From: Nautilus pompilius
Taxonomy: Eukaryota > Mollusca > Cephalopoda > Nautilida > Nautilidae
Assembly: GCA_018389105.1 (NCBI GenBank)
Contig: JACATO010000093.1
Coordinates: 62,001-126,000, forward strand
DNA length: 64,000 nucleotides
Reading direction: 5' to 3'
Part shown: positions 24,249 to 35,675 of the stretch, piece by piece
Numbering within the stretch: position 1 is the stretch's first letter
Layout: each line of letters starts with the position of its first letter
Program-made: the position numbers and the translations under genes
The notes under the pieces: model-generated
Told to the model about the DNA's origin: nothing
The model's database searches: none
Seen by the model: the letters and a program-made list of their open reading frames with translations, nothing else

Positions 24249-24339
24249 GTAAGTTATATATCGTTATGTATCGTGTACTTTGTCATACATTATGCAAAAC
24301 CTACCTTTTCAACAATCATAAAATGGATATTTGTTTCAG
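24249..24339 (+). other. Putative 91-bp intron in the mariner leader
   Basis: A consensus donor TAG|GTAAGT (GT at 24249-24250) and a TTTGTTTCAG acceptor (ending 24339) bracket 91 bp between the left terminal repeat and the transposase ATG. The second copy has the same boundaries and exactly the same length (39023-39113). Joining the flanks leaves only a nine-codon upstream frame starting at the ATG at 24228. Confidence 0.4.
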
Positions 24340-24354
24340 GGTTCTGAGTGAAGC

Positions 24355-25357
24355 ATGGATAGAAAAGCTTTTCGTGCCATTTTGCTTCACGAGCTCAAAC
24401 CAGGCCACAGAGCAAGCGAGGAAACTCGTGACATTAAGCAAACATGGGGCGAGGACACAGAGAATGAGTGGACAGTACAACGATGGTTTGCAAAGTTTCC
24501 ATCAGGAGATGTGAGCCTCGAAGATAATGAAGGTAGCAGTCGTCCTTTCAGCTGTGATGACGACCGTCTGAAGGCCTCAGTTGAAGCTGATCCAAGAAAA
24601 ACAGTGGGTGGAAATTCCTGGAGCCACTGTTTCCCGGCATCGTGACGCAATCGGTCAGGTGAAAAAGCTTGACAGGTGGGCGCCTAACGAGTTGAATGAA
24701 CAACAACAAAATCGTGGATTGGAGATCTGCTCTTCGCTTGTCATAAGAAACTAAAACGACCCATTTCTTGACCGAATCATTACGTCTGATGGAAAATGGA
24801 TCCTTTACGACAATCGCAAACGGTCAGCACAGCGGCTCGACAGAGACGAGGCGCCTAACCACATTCCAAAAACCAGCTTCCACCCTAGGAAGGTCATGGT
24901 CAGTGTTTTGTGGACTGCAACTGGTGTCATCCACTATAACTTCTTACAACCCGTCGAAACCATCACAGCTGAAGGGTACTGTCGTGAATTAAACGTTGTT
25001 CATCAGAAAGTCTCCCACCGGCAGCCGGCATTGGTGAATCTAAGAGACCCAATCCTCCTCCATCACAATGCTCGTCCTCATGTTGCAAAAGTAACTCTTC
25101 AGAAACTGAACACGTTGGGGTACCAAGTTCTCCCTCACCCAGCCTATTCACCAGACCTTTCTCCCACAGACTATCACATTTTAACACACCTCGACAGCTT
25201 CCTCCGTATGAAATCCTTCTCCAACCAAGCAGCCATTGAAACTGCCTTCCAACAGTTTATCGGCTCCAGAAACCCAGATTTTATTCAAAATGGTATAAAT
25301 GCGATTGTAAGTCATTGGCAGAAGTGTATCGATTGTAACAGAACTCACTTTGATTAA
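24355..25357 (+). pseudogene. Mariner transposase, disrupted (copy 1)
   Basis: The start MDRKAFRAILLHELKPGHRA and the next ~80 residues match the N-terminal helix-turn-helix region of SETMAR/mariner-type transposases (AxxxWxxxTxNExTVQRWFAKF). A frameshift near 24610-24650 and further breaks follow. KWILYDNRKR (about 24793-24822) carries the first catalytic Asp. From 24896 an open piece reads VLWTATGVIHYNFLQP, then LHHNARPHVA, where the second catalytic Asp (normally HDNARPH) has become His, and YSPDLSPTDYHIL with the third Asp of the D,D34D triad. A deletion in the linker region also removed part of the second helix-turn-helix region that copy 2 retains. The copy is dead by frameshift and by loss of a catalytic residue. 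Confidence 0.88.
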
Positions 25358-25433
25358 TAAAGTTCGCGTTGAGCAACGACACGGAGTCTCAATGTTGTGG
25401 TAAAAAGCCGACAAAACTTTTGTAATAACCTGA

Positions 25434-25795
25434 TCATTTTACCTATAAATAGGTAAATCATTTTTCCTAAATATTTGCTTCCAAGATTTAACGTTTTCAG
25501 AACTTTGTAGTGTTAAGCTAATTTAATTTATACAGTTATTAATATAAAGTAGTTTTGTATTATAGCCAAAACGTTTGGTTTATTTAATCTATGTACTTTA
25601 ACATTCTAATGGCGGCCTGTTAGCGCGAAAGAGAAGGAATCACTCTACGAACTGCCTTAATAACCGACGTAGATGTCTCTACCACTTCGACATACATACG
25701 TGGTTGTCGCTGCCTTTGTTTAGTGAATACAAGAGACAATTTTGTTAACCGAATAAACCATTTAAAACCCTGACGCAAATATTTAAATCTAATTT
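25434..25795. other. No gene recognised
   Basis: AT-rich flank of the mariner insertion, without recognisable content. Confidence 0.5.
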
Positions 25796-25799
25796 TCAC

Positions 25800-25960
25800 T
25801 GGTAGCGCCACGGTGCGCTGTTTGCGGCCTGGAGCACATGACGTCACGATACCAGTCGTTCGTCACGTCTGTGCTGGTTTCACTGGAGGGGCGGCAACTG
25901 CGGGTTCGCTGACTGCGGCGAGTCATTGGCTGGTCGGGTTATTTACCCTTTGTCCGCCCA
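25800..25960. promoter_or_regulatory. Promoter-like block: CRE and inverted CCAAT box
   Basis: TGACGTCA (about 25839-25846) and a second CGTCACGT lie in a CpG-rich block. GTCATTGGCTGG (about 25921-25932) is an inverted CCAAT box. This combination is common in animal core promoters. No adjacent exon was identified on either strand. Confidence 0.35.
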
Positions 25961-26440
25961 CTACGACTCCCCACGTGTTTTGCGTGATGTAACTATTTAC
26001 TAGTATTTAATCTTACCTTCTTGTCCGCCTTCTTCTGGCGGCATGGTAATTTTTTCTTTATAGCCCCTTCCGCCATCAGCGTAAGAACTATGGATTCTCC
26101 CCCGAGTGTTATGGGTTCGATTAACGCCTGAGAGGATGCCGACCGATAGCGCAAACGTGGTTCCCTTCACTTCTCCCGTTTTAATCGGTTACATCAACTG
26201 GCGTTTTCTCTTTATTTATTTGCATTTCGTTCTGAGAATGAAGCAGCGCGATGCAGCCTCCTGTTTCGAGGGACGTTAGGCGTTTCTTCGACCATTGTTG
26301 GCAAGAACTGCACGTATAAGTATGACACAGTGAAAATACTAAGGGTAAAACTTAATTGCCTTATATATGCAAAACGTAAAGACAATTCTTTATGTTGTTG
26401 TTGTTTTTTAACGTCATTGTATTAGGAGAATTATATGCCA
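25961..26440. other. No gene recognised
   Basis: Mixed composition, no recognisable frames or repeats. Confidence 0.5.
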
Positions 26441-27180
26441 CCCGTGGTCTGCTGACGAGCCCTCTCAGCGCGGACTGAGGGAGATTTGTCCTCGTCCAGC
26501 GGATAACAGAGCCAGAAAGGTAGCTACAGGGATCTGCTACGGTGGACCGGTGGAAAGGGAGATCAGGTATCGCGCACCTGACTGACAAGGACAGAGAACC
26601 GAGCTCGGCTGCAGAGCGCCGCCGTGATCTTTGAAGAAACCTGGCCCTGAGTGTGGGGGGGGGGGGATGTGGGGGTTGTGGGGGGTGGGTCCTGGAGGAG
26701 TCAGAGGGGTGGTGGGAGGAGAGGGAGGAAACCCAGAAAGTTCCTTCGCGCCGAGTGATGAAGAGCAAGCCAAACCTGGTCGCAGATGATGCTGTCTGTC
26801 GATTTCCCTCGTGAAGGAATCGAGCGCCCGGTCCCGTGTAAGAACCGACGTTCACGGCCCGCCCGAGCTTCCGCCTCTCCACGTCTGCGGTCTAAAACGA
26901 AAATCAGGATTTCAAAAGAAAGAAATTCTTCATTCGCCAAAAAAAAAAAAAAAAAAGACGCGGAATTTCGAAGATTCAAGAAGTGATGCGTGTCGTCTCT
27001 TCCAGCCCCGAGACTCTCGGGCTCCCGGCGAGAAGAAAGCGCGCTCGAATTACTTAACTCTTTCCCGTTCGATTGTTGGTGGTGTTTTTTGTTTGTTTGT
27101 TTTTGCTTTCGAACGGAAAACGACTCACAGCCCCCGATAAAAAGCTGCCTGAAGCTGACTAGTTTCAATTCCCCCCCCAA
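26441..27180. other. GC-rich block with a G-quadruplex-prone tract
   Basis: CpG-rich sequence with long frames on both strands (minus 26361-26882 and 26701-27270; plus 26811-27140) and no recognised domain. At about 26656-26725 the plus strand has G-runs (a 12-13-base run, then GGGGG, GGGGGG, GGG) followed by GGTGGTGGGAGGAGAGGGAGG, strongly quadruplex-prone. It could be a promoter-associated island, but no exon can be assigned. Confidence 0.35.
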
Positions 27181-27407
27181 AAAAATCGGCTGCTTATATT
27201 TACAAGAAAAGTATAATAATAAGAAAAAAAAAGCACTCTGTCGATTCAACATGAGAAACCCGACTCCCATTCTTCCTTTTCTGTTATTACGGTGGATTTA
27301 GTTGAAGAAGTACATCCGGGTAACTTCGCTGCTCTTGTCTAGGAGAGGGGCGTGAGTTAAAGGATAAAAATATTTAATAAATATAACAAGCATATATTTT
27401 GGGAACG

Positions 27408-27408
27408 A

Positions 27409-27440
<32 letters not shown>

Positions 27441-27596
27441 TAATTATTATCGCTTATTATTATTATTGTTTGTGTTGTTGTGTGTGTTGTTGTTGTTGTT
27501 ATTATTATTATTATTATTATATTATTATTATTATTATTATATTATATTATTATTCTTATTATTATTCTTATTATTATTATTATTATTATTATATTA
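27408..27596. repeat. Compound (ATT)n/(GTT)n microsatellite
   Basis: About 190 bp of ATT units interrupted by a TTGTTG/TGTG segment (27466-27500) and several phase slips. Confidence 0.95.
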
Positions 27597-28249
27597 AGTA
27601 AATGCCAATGGATAATTTTCATCTAAAGACAAAACGAAATACGACAGCTTCCTTCTTCCGAGACAACAGTCGAAATTAATTCTTGTACAAGTTAATCAAG
27701 ATTGTTTGCGAAGTGGGCGAGGAAGGTCACCGCCAGGTGGACAAACGGTGACAGCCGGGTGGGAGCTCACGAGTGGGCGACGAAATCGGTTACCACAAGA
27801 AGATGGTCGGCCGAGGAAAGAAAGCCTGAGATTGTGGAGGATTTTCGTATTTCGTCTGGCCGGTTCGCGTCGATATCGTCTGATAACGATTCACCTGTTA
27901 ATTCACGACAATGGCAAGAAGGCCTGGTCAGCAGTGAAGACCTGACTGCTAAGCTGTTCCGCCCTGTCAACCGGGGAACTCGGTCAGTGGTTGTCCACAT
28001 CTTCAGTTTCGAAAGAACGCCCTGGGGGAAAACGGCGGATACGTGATACAAGTTCTTCGAACCCGGGGAACCAATGTCGGCGCCCGAGGCATCCGTCTAC
28101 CAGAGGAATCCTCCGGACGCCAGTTGTGCGGATACTGGAACTCTTCGGCTTTTAGGTGTGAGAGGGAACAGAAGCGTTCGGAGGAAGTCCTCGCGTCCAG
28201 CTGCCGAGGAACAGCGAGAAGGAAATTAGGGGGTGCGTACGTGTACTTC
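27597..28249. other. No gene recognised
   Basis: The sequence is GC-richer and keeps frames open on both strands (plus 27702-28046; minus 27767-28051), without recognisable domains or a splice pattern I trust. Confidence 0.4.
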
Positions 28250-28320
28250 AAACCCCGAGCCTGTCCCGAACGGGACTCGAACTAGGACAGTCTACCAACA
28301 AACTACTGTGCCATGTGGAA
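28250..28320 (-). mobile_element. tRNA-like SINE fragment
   Basis: The minus strand carries TGGCACAGTAG (28303-28313), an A-box-like sequence, and AGTTCGAGTCC (28273-28283), which fits the pol III B-box consensus. Spacing is close to that of a tRNA. It lacks the full tRNA cloverleaf and continues into unrelated sequence, so a SINE head fragment is the best reading. Confidence 0.45.
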
Positions 28321-28627
28321 AGTGTCCTTTTCCCGGTTATTCGGCTGGAGACTTGATGAAAATTGGTGGAATTCTCACTTTCGTGAGATACCGCAGTATT
28401 TTACACACTGTCACGCAATTTCATCAGCACTTTGCTTGATAGGTAAGTGCTGGTTGTGCTGCAAACGACCCGAAATGCACTACAAAGCGCTTTTCTAAAA
28501 ACGGGTCTCCAGATCCAAGTCCCATCGAGATCTGTCCGGATGATGAACAGGTCGAGGGTCAGACAACAGAATCCAGCCAATGTCGGTCAGCTATGGAACT
28601 ACTTTCAAAAGAAGGGAGGAGGTTAAG
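28321..28627. other. No gene recognised
   Basis: A 61-residue plus-strand frame (28313-28498) has no known resemblance. Confidence 0.45.
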
Positions 28628-28678
<51 letters not shown>

Positions 28679-28692
28679 TAATAATAATAAAA
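28628..28692. repeat. (TAA)n microsatellite
   Basis: About 20 TAA units with one slip. Confidence 0.95.
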
Positions 28693-29746
28693 AGATATAT
28701 GGAAAAGTTTCTGAACAAACTGCACGCCAGTTATTCACATGGAAAGTGGATATTTCGGTGAGAAAATCCTCCAGCTGCGTCACAATTAGCGAATCGTGCG
28801 GTTCTGATTTGTGGTTGATTCGGTTTTTCATGTTGTTTCCTTGGACGATGACGTAATTCCATTAACGATAAAGTGTTGAAAAGGCGACTTTCCACTACTT
28901 TTTTAACACCAGTGTGTGTTGTTGTGTGTGTGTAAACATTTATCATGATCGATCACGGATAAAGTAAAACGAACCACGATGTAGAAGGTTAAATCGAGTT
29001 CAGACACCTGACATACTGAACTAATGTGGGTCTTTATAACGCAACTTAGAGAGTTTATTTTAAATCAGGGCGAACAATTTAGTTTAGGATCCGTTCCTAG
29101 AACCGTATATTATTTGCTTATCTCTGACTGTCAAAAACTGCGGATGATGCTAAAAGAAAGAGAAGAGGGACCTTCTTTTATTATTGTTGTTTTTTTTTTT
29201 TAAAATTACTATTATTATTAATCGCTCCATTAATATGCTTTTGGTGAATGGATGCTAATTGACACAGACAGCAACACGATCTTCTGTCACTCTCGACCTG
29301 ACTTATATTTCTCACTCCGTCCGTATTATTTTAGAAATTGCAAAGTCAAAACTCATTCTAAGTTTACCTTATATTTACGGCGAACTTATTTTGGCCGGGC
29401 TTCATTTGAACGCCCGTAGTATTTTTACGTTATGTTATTATGCTCTAGTTTTTCGTGTATTTAACTAAAATTAGCCGCAGCACCGCAGCCTAATTAAACT
29501 TAATTGGCAGAAGATTGAGGGCGGAAAGTTATTAATGGCGTATTACTTATACGCACTAGATGTTTAGCTCGTCATCTTCCAGCCTCTCGTCAGTAGAGGG
29601 ATTAGTTCTGGTAACGAGGTGATGGATGAGGGATGCCCGAACTAATTATTCAGCTAACCTAAAGAAATTTACGTCATTCCCGAATCAGAAGCCACCACCG
29701 CTTTGATTCACACCTGTACAGGTAACACAACCCCTGTCTTTTATCT
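28693..29746. other. No gene recognised
   Basis: AT-rich, with a GT-rich patch at 28911-28932 and a T-run at 29189-29200. No recognisable features. Confidence 0.5.
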
Positions 29747-29749
29747 TAA

Positions 29750-29826
<77 letters not shown>
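29747..29826. repeat. (ATT)n microsatellite
   Basis: About 26 ATT units with one slip near 29792. Confidence 0.95.
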
Positions 29827-31078
29827 GCTCGTGCTGCCTCTCCATTGTCGTAAAAATATTAAACACAATAAACGGGTTTAATTAAAATAATGTAAACAGT
29901 TGAAAAGCTCCGGTGTATGCCCAAAGGTTGAGAATAACAGGGGGAGGATATTAAGTTAAGAAAATTATCCCAACAACGGACAGTTAAAAAATAATAATAA
30001 AAGTAAAAGCATACTAACTGTTGGAACATGAATACTTTTTACAACCCCTCACAGTAATAAAACGGTACGGCATTTAAATATATATATTTTTAAACTGGTT
30101 CATATAGTTACTATAAGCGACTACCGATAGGCAGTGTATAATCTTGTTACTTTAGAAATATAGCTATTCATATTTATGTCCTCTAGTATTTCTGAGTGTT
30201 AATAGCATGGGTTTTTTCGTCTTTACGCCTATTTAAAAAAAGAAAAAAACACAGTTCTGCGTTAATTCTCCTCTTAAAAGTCTACGAAATAAACCGCGAA
30301 GACTTGATTATTTTAATATTTTTCAAATAAGAAAAATCCACCCGTTTATTCCCCCACCCCAGGTAATTAGGATACATATTTCTAATTTATTTTCCGAGTT
30401 GCGCATATTTTTCGTTTCGCACGAGTTCCATAAGGGAGACAACCCTGGACAGAAAGCGTAATATCGCAGTTGTCCGCAAGCGATCTCGCCTGGCTTCTTC
30501 TAGCCGGGGCGGTTGGTCTGGGTCTACACTAATGGCGTCCTGGTGGGGTAGGGGGGGGGACCCAGATATCCAGGAAAGGCTTCTAACCAATGCACGGCAG
30601 TCGTGAGCAAATCGCCATCACAACCCTGCCGGCCAGCGCCTCTCTGTTGCTGTAAAATACTGCAGACCACGCAGTTAAAAATCCCTGCTCACTGTCCCGT
30701 TCTAAGTCGGTGCGCACAGTTAACTTTCCAAACTGTTACCCTGTTATCGAATGTCGTTTGTTTTGGTTCTTTTCTCTTTTTTTTATCTTATGAGGTTGAT
30801 TCATCTAGGGGACAACTCACTCTCTCGGTGCGGTGATGTTTCACCTTTAAGGTAAAACCCGAGACTTTCCCGCTGCTGGTGTGTACGCACTTACGCCCGG
30901 ATTCTCACTGCTAACAGTTTAAGAATTTCTAGTTGGCAGCCAACAAGACGCTTGACAGACGCAGAAGTTGGAGAACGGGTAAAATGGAATAAATGGACTA
31001 AGAAATAAAACGAAAGTATAACGTACACACGATGAATGCTTCGCCTACATTTTAATTTTGGTATGCTGAGAAATATCT
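29827..31078. other. No gene recognised
   Basis: AT-rich to about 30.4 kb, then mixed. Short frames only. Confidence 0.5.
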
Positions 31079-31300
31079 TTGGCGGTTCAGTGGTCCAAAT
31101 GCTAAGGTTGAGGAGTTCGAATCCCGATCGCGGCCGGCTCGGTTTAACGTACTTCTATGGTTTCTTCTCGTTCTTCTGCACTATCTGACCGCGTGGGTTT
31201 CACCGGTGTCTGTTCTTCTCCGCTTGGTTTAGAAATCTGACACTAGGGGGTTTCCTCGGGTAGAAGACTGCCTTATGTCCCAACGTCGGCGCGCGCAGGT
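31079..31300 (+). mobile_element. tRNA-derived SINE
   Basis: TTCAGTGGTCCAAATG (about 31086-31101) is A-box-like and AGTTCGAATCC (31114-31124) is a near-perfect B box. A non-tRNA body of about 170 bp follows. Its 3' part, CTTGGTTTAGAAATCTGACAC onward, resembles a piece at 43368-43412, which supports a dispersed family. No clear target-site duplication was found. Confidence 0.65.
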
Positions 31301-32899
31301 TTGAAGAGGGTAAATATTTCGCATTTCCGGAATTATACTACCAAGGTTATTGTAGTAGAATGGTAGCTTTTAAAACGAAAGTATTGTCACAAAGTTAACA
31401 ACAGGGAGTGCACAGCCACCCAGCCAAATCGGCACGGAATACAGTACGAGTACAGCATAGAAAGCCCGAAGCCATTTGTCCATGGAAAATAATGCTTTTA
31501 ATATCCACCGGTGGCACGTCTTGACGTGTGTTTGCGCGGGTCATCCATCCCAAATGTAAAATGGTTTGTTAAAATACTAGTTAAAAAGAAAAGGGGGGGA
31601 TGGTTTCATCGGCGGAAATGTAAGGTACTGATTTAAGCGACTCTCGGGGAAAACCAGGTCGTTCTTTGCCACCCGTGGGTGATCCCACTTCGGCCAGCAC
31701 ATCGTGGAGCCCGAGGCGCACCTCCGCCGTTCTCCGGTGTAATCACGTGACGTGTGGAAGCGGAAGTGACCTATTAGAATCTGAACCTGCCGGGGAAAAA
31801 AAGTAGATATCGGGCCACCAAAAGCGCTAAGTTCGTCGTCTGCTGGGCCCATTTGTTCCTTCTCGTGTTGTCCACTGACTTTCGGAAGAAGAAGGGATTT
31901 CTGCCGGGCCAGTGGTCCGTGGTGCTGCCCTACCACCCCCACTCTTTACGGGGAAACACGTCGTTCCGTTTGTTATTTGGCTCATATCACAGCAGCTGTG
32001 ATATCCGAACCGGTTTGTTGAGTTCAGCGAGCTAAACCCACTCCCGCTGATCCCACAGGTGGGCTATCGTAAAAATACCGGTGGCTGACGCTGATGGAAC
32101 TGAACGTCTGGAAACTTCCACAAACACCTTGCAGTTAATCATTTGTAAACAATCAGATATCGTTACCAAAAGAACTAAACCACACCAAAATTTATCAAGG
32201 CGGTATCTCCCAATTAGGAAGAGGCCGTTATTGATTTAATTCAGGTGATTTTTCAATCCTTTTGGTCCTGATGAGGAATCCCTTCCGTTACAGTATTGCA
32301 GCACATCAGTTACAAACCGATCCCCGGGAGATTCCCTTCCTCTGTGCAATAGCCGGTCCCTCGCCTGGTTACCATGGGAAGGGAGAACATCAGGCTAACC
32401 ACCTGGGTTCGTAAACATGACAGTGAGGTCAGGGGAATGGAACTGACTGGCTTGTCGCTTCAAGCGCCTCCCCTGGCGCTGAGAGACGAAGGAGAAAATC
32501 AAAAGGCTACTCTCATACACGGAAATTATTTACGATAGGTAAGAGTGTAGACAAGCAAGTCTTTTCTAGAATACACGACTTTGCCCAACCTCTTATAATT
32601 GTTTTTCAAGTCTAAATTTTAATTTATGTGCTAGATATTCTTTGCAGTAATTTTCTTCTTCTAGAAAATTCACTAGGTGTCCAGTAGCCAGAGCCCTCGC
32701 GAGAACACTCGGGCTCTGGAACAATGGTACTGTTAGGGGGCCCTTAGGTTTTCCAGGGCCAGCGATTCTCCACAATAACCGATAAGAAGGCAGTCGGTCC
32801 AAGTAAAGTCGTACTGGCAGTTTCTACCATTAAAACTGTCTAACTTGATGCAGCTTTCAAATCATATGAAGTAATTAACTAGTATTTTATTCGAATGAA
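31301..32899. other. No gene recognised
   Basis: Includes 121- and 69-residue minus-strand frames (31577-31942 and 32593-32802) that I cannot place. The latter could be the 3' flank of the hAT relic. Confidence 0.4.
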
Positions 32900-34320
32900 G
32901 AAATGTTTGTTGCTAGTAGGAGTTCGATTCCGAGAATGGTAAGACTACTGGGTCACTGTTGCTGGCCCCATTGTAGATCTCAGATACTTCTTAAGCTCCC
33001 TTTTAGTACTAAAAAATGTTCTCTCACCAGTAGCCACAGATGCTTGAACACTATTAAATCTAACCTTCATATCAGTACCATTGTCGTAACCCTGTCCCAT
33101 ACACAATTTAAAAAATCAGTGGGTTTTTCTACTGGAGAACGATTAAAATAAGTTATGCTATTTTGAGTCCAGTTTTTCTTTTTTTATTACAATCTTCAAA
33201 TTGAAAGAAATGTTTTTTGATCGAATAACCCAAACCTTGTCTAGAAGTACATTGCGTAGTTTTCGATTTGAGCTGTCCGATGTTGCATCAGCTATTAATC
33301 CAAAATATTTGGATCGATCTGATTCTTCCAGAGTTGCTTTCTTAACTTCATTCAACACGGCACAAAGGTATAAATTCATTCCGTGAGCTGGGTGACAAAT
33401 AGATTGTTGACGCCGAATCTCTTCATTTTGAGCAGACAGGATTTTATTTATCTAGTTCTTTCAGAATGAAATTGTATTGTGCCAATCATTGTAGAATTCC
33501 AAGAAAATTACCATTATTGGCATCTCCAATTAGTAAGCTTTCGCTTCGAAAAGCCAGTCCTCTTTCTGCAAGAAAAAGTGTTGCATCCAAGATTCGTTTT
33601 AAAACTGTCTTCTATTTTTCTGCGTTCAGTTACTTACCATCCGCTTCTCAAATTGGCTTTTAATCCCCTTTCTAAAATTAGAAGAGCCCGTTTTCTATCT
33701 AAGATAACATTTCTTGTGAGCACCGCTTCGACAGGGGCTCACCCGATTATAGAGCTTGTGCTAACCTTGGCTTTTGATCCAGCCATCTTCACTTGACAAA
33801 ACAGACAGTTATGAGGGGGTCTGATTTGTTAGACAAATAACAGGGCAAAAGAGACAATGAATCTTTAAGTGAACTCAACGTGAGACAGTCTTTTTAATAT
33901 GGTACCACATTTGTCAGCTTTGATGTTAAAATAATGAAAGGAAAAGGGCCCCATATGGGTCTCTTGGAATGCTTCTTGGCAGTGGTGGTCTCGTATCACT
34001 TCTCAAGTGTACTTTCTGAAAATGGTTTTCTGTTGCTTATATCACAAAAGCTGAACGTGGTAGTTTGTATTCCTTCATCTCTATGAGTAGAGGTATTGTT
34101 GCCTGACATAAATTCAGAGGAGACATTAAATTCAGCACTGGGCTGCTGCATATTAGATTGATCTGGCGCTCCATTATCTTGATCAATAGGTTTGGCAACT
34201 GCCATACTTTCATCAGTTTCAGATGGTGGTGTAGATGTGATGACAGAAGATACAGGATTGAAAAATCCTTTTAGAGACTGGGTACTGGCTATCGCACCTT
34301 TCTCTCACTTGGAGACTACT
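32900..34320 (-). pseudogene. Decayed hAT-type transposase (DUF4371, ZMYM1-like)
   Basis: Minus-strand reading gives a family order in shifting frames. A Ser/Thr-rich start (about 33996-34205) is followed by remnants of a TTF-type zinc-finger region. Then LDATLFLAERGLAFRSESL and DANNGNFLGIL (about 33500-33590) match the RGLAFRGxxE...NxGNFLxLLE block of DUF4371. KYFGLIADATSDSSNR (about 33270-33320) matches the KYFSxIxDxTxDxSNxEQ catalytic block that holds the first conserved Asp. A GQGYDNGTDM-like stretch and RFNSVQASVATGERTFFSTK (about 33000-33110) match the GQGYDNGxNMxGxxxGVQ block. Many stops and frameshifts show decay. The C-terminal HATC dimerisation region is not readable. Terminal repeats were not found. 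Confidence 0.75.
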
Positions 34321-34635
34321 CTGTTCATTTTATTTAAAATATTTTAAAAAATATTCTTTATCCCCCCCTTTACTTAATGCCTGCGACCGCTACCCTGACA
34401 CTGGCTGGTGTGACACCTTTTTTGGGTGCCAGGCTAGTTTTGCGCACTGGGCTGCTGGGTACTATGCATAGTTATCCGCCTCGCTGCCGTTAGACATTTT
34501 TTGACCACAAACAACAATGAGAAAGTCTCATTTATACGTTTTGGCCCTCCTAAAGTCCTCTTTCAATGTAGTGCTTTGTATGTATACCGTTTGTGTGAAA
34601 TAAAATAGCAGTAGCCACTCGAAGGGCAGAAAAAC
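34321..34635. other. No gene recognised
   Basis: AT-rich then mixed; it may contain the 5' non-coding end of the hAT relic. Confidence 0.4.
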
Positions 34636-34639
34636 GAAA

Positions 34640-35335
34640 CGGAAGTTAACCGGTGAAGAGTGGCTGCTGTTCTCGCGGACCCTAACCGTCACCTCGCCGG
34701 ATCTAGAAAAGCGAAGAATTATGAAAAAAAACAAACAAGACGCAGTAGCATCAGCAGCCTGGAGGCAAGAAAACCGCTTCGAGTAAATAAAGCGCTGGTA
34801 ATGACGATTCCGGCTTGGGGACGGCGTCTTTTACGCCCACTGGCGCACCAGGTCCGGGGGACTCTTCTTACAGGAGTGCCCCGATCTCCCGGACACCGCC
34901 TGCGCGCGCAGCAGTCCATCATCCATTGATCGTTCCAACCGCTATTAATTTCTTTCTTTTTTTTTTTTAAATTAAAACCAAACCGCCTCGTGCTCTCTCG
35001 CGCGGGCGAGTGCGGGGTGGGGCGGGGCGGCGGCTTCTCTCTCTCTCTCTCTGCTGGTCACGCGCCTTCGGCCCCCACCTCCACCACCCTCCGGCTGGAG
35101 CGTGACGTCATTGCAACGGACACCGGTTTTTCCGGGCGCGGATTCCTCATCGTCGCGGTCCCCGACGAAGGGTGACAGGGCTCTCGTTACCCGGGGTTGG
35201 TGGGGGTGGGGTGTGTGTCACCCGACCGCGCATTAATCAACGCCACCGATCCGAAACAGACCCGATCCCTCGCCAGAACCGCTACTCCTCGAGCGGACAG
35301 GTAAAAACGGTCTTCTCGATAATTGAACGTCTTAT
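34640..35335. promoter_or_regulatory. CpG-rich promoter-like block with GC boxes and a CRE
   Basis: The block is strongly GC- and CpG-rich. GGGGTGGGGCGGGGCGGCGG (about 35013-35033) contains perfect Sp1 GC boxes and is quadruplex-prone. A (CT)n run follows at 35037-35051, and GTGACGTCATTG supplies a CRE at about 35103-35110. The frames crossing it (for example 34660-34929 and 34990-35175) have no recognised domain. It lies immediately upstream of a CRE minisatellite. Confidence 0.4.
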
Positions 35336-35352
35336 GGAAATTAAAATAAGAG

Positions 35353-35639
35353 AGATGACATCAGTACAGAGAGAGAGAGATGGAGAGATGACATCAGTAC
35401 AGAGAGAGAGAGAGGGAGAGATGACATCAGTAGAGAGAGAGAGAGAGAGAGAGGGAGAGATGACATCAGTACAGAGAGAGAGAGAGAGGGGAGAGATGAC
35501 ATCAGTACAGAGAGAGAGAGAGAGAGGAGAGATGACGTCAGTACAGAGAGAGAGAGATGGAGAGATGACGTCAGTACAGAGAGAGAGGGAGAGATGACAT
35601 CAGTACAGAGAGAGAGAGATGGAGAGATGACATCAGTAC

Positions 35640-35675
<36 letters not shown>

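Larger units (their letters stand above)
24165..25433 (+). mobile_element. Mariner-family DNA transposon, copy 1 (inactive)
   Basis: An element of about 1.27 kb has terminal inverted repeats of roughly 28 bp with mismatches. The left end starts TTAGGTCATTACGAAAATTC after a TA (24163-24164). The right end, read on the other strand, starts TCAGGTTATTACAAAAG. The TA on the right side has mutated. Inside are a leader of about 190 bp and a broken transposase gene. A second copy of the same family is at 38940-40223. Confidence 0.88.

Noticed and set aside
32915..32940. tRNA B box AGTTCGATTCC
   Set aside because: No A box or stem pairing; it lies at the edge of the hAT relic and is probably chance.
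35172..35597. 141-residue plus-strand frame with an EMTSVQRERE repeat
   Set aside because: Generated by the CRE/(GA)n minisatellite; the same peptide appears at the other CRE loci for the same reason.
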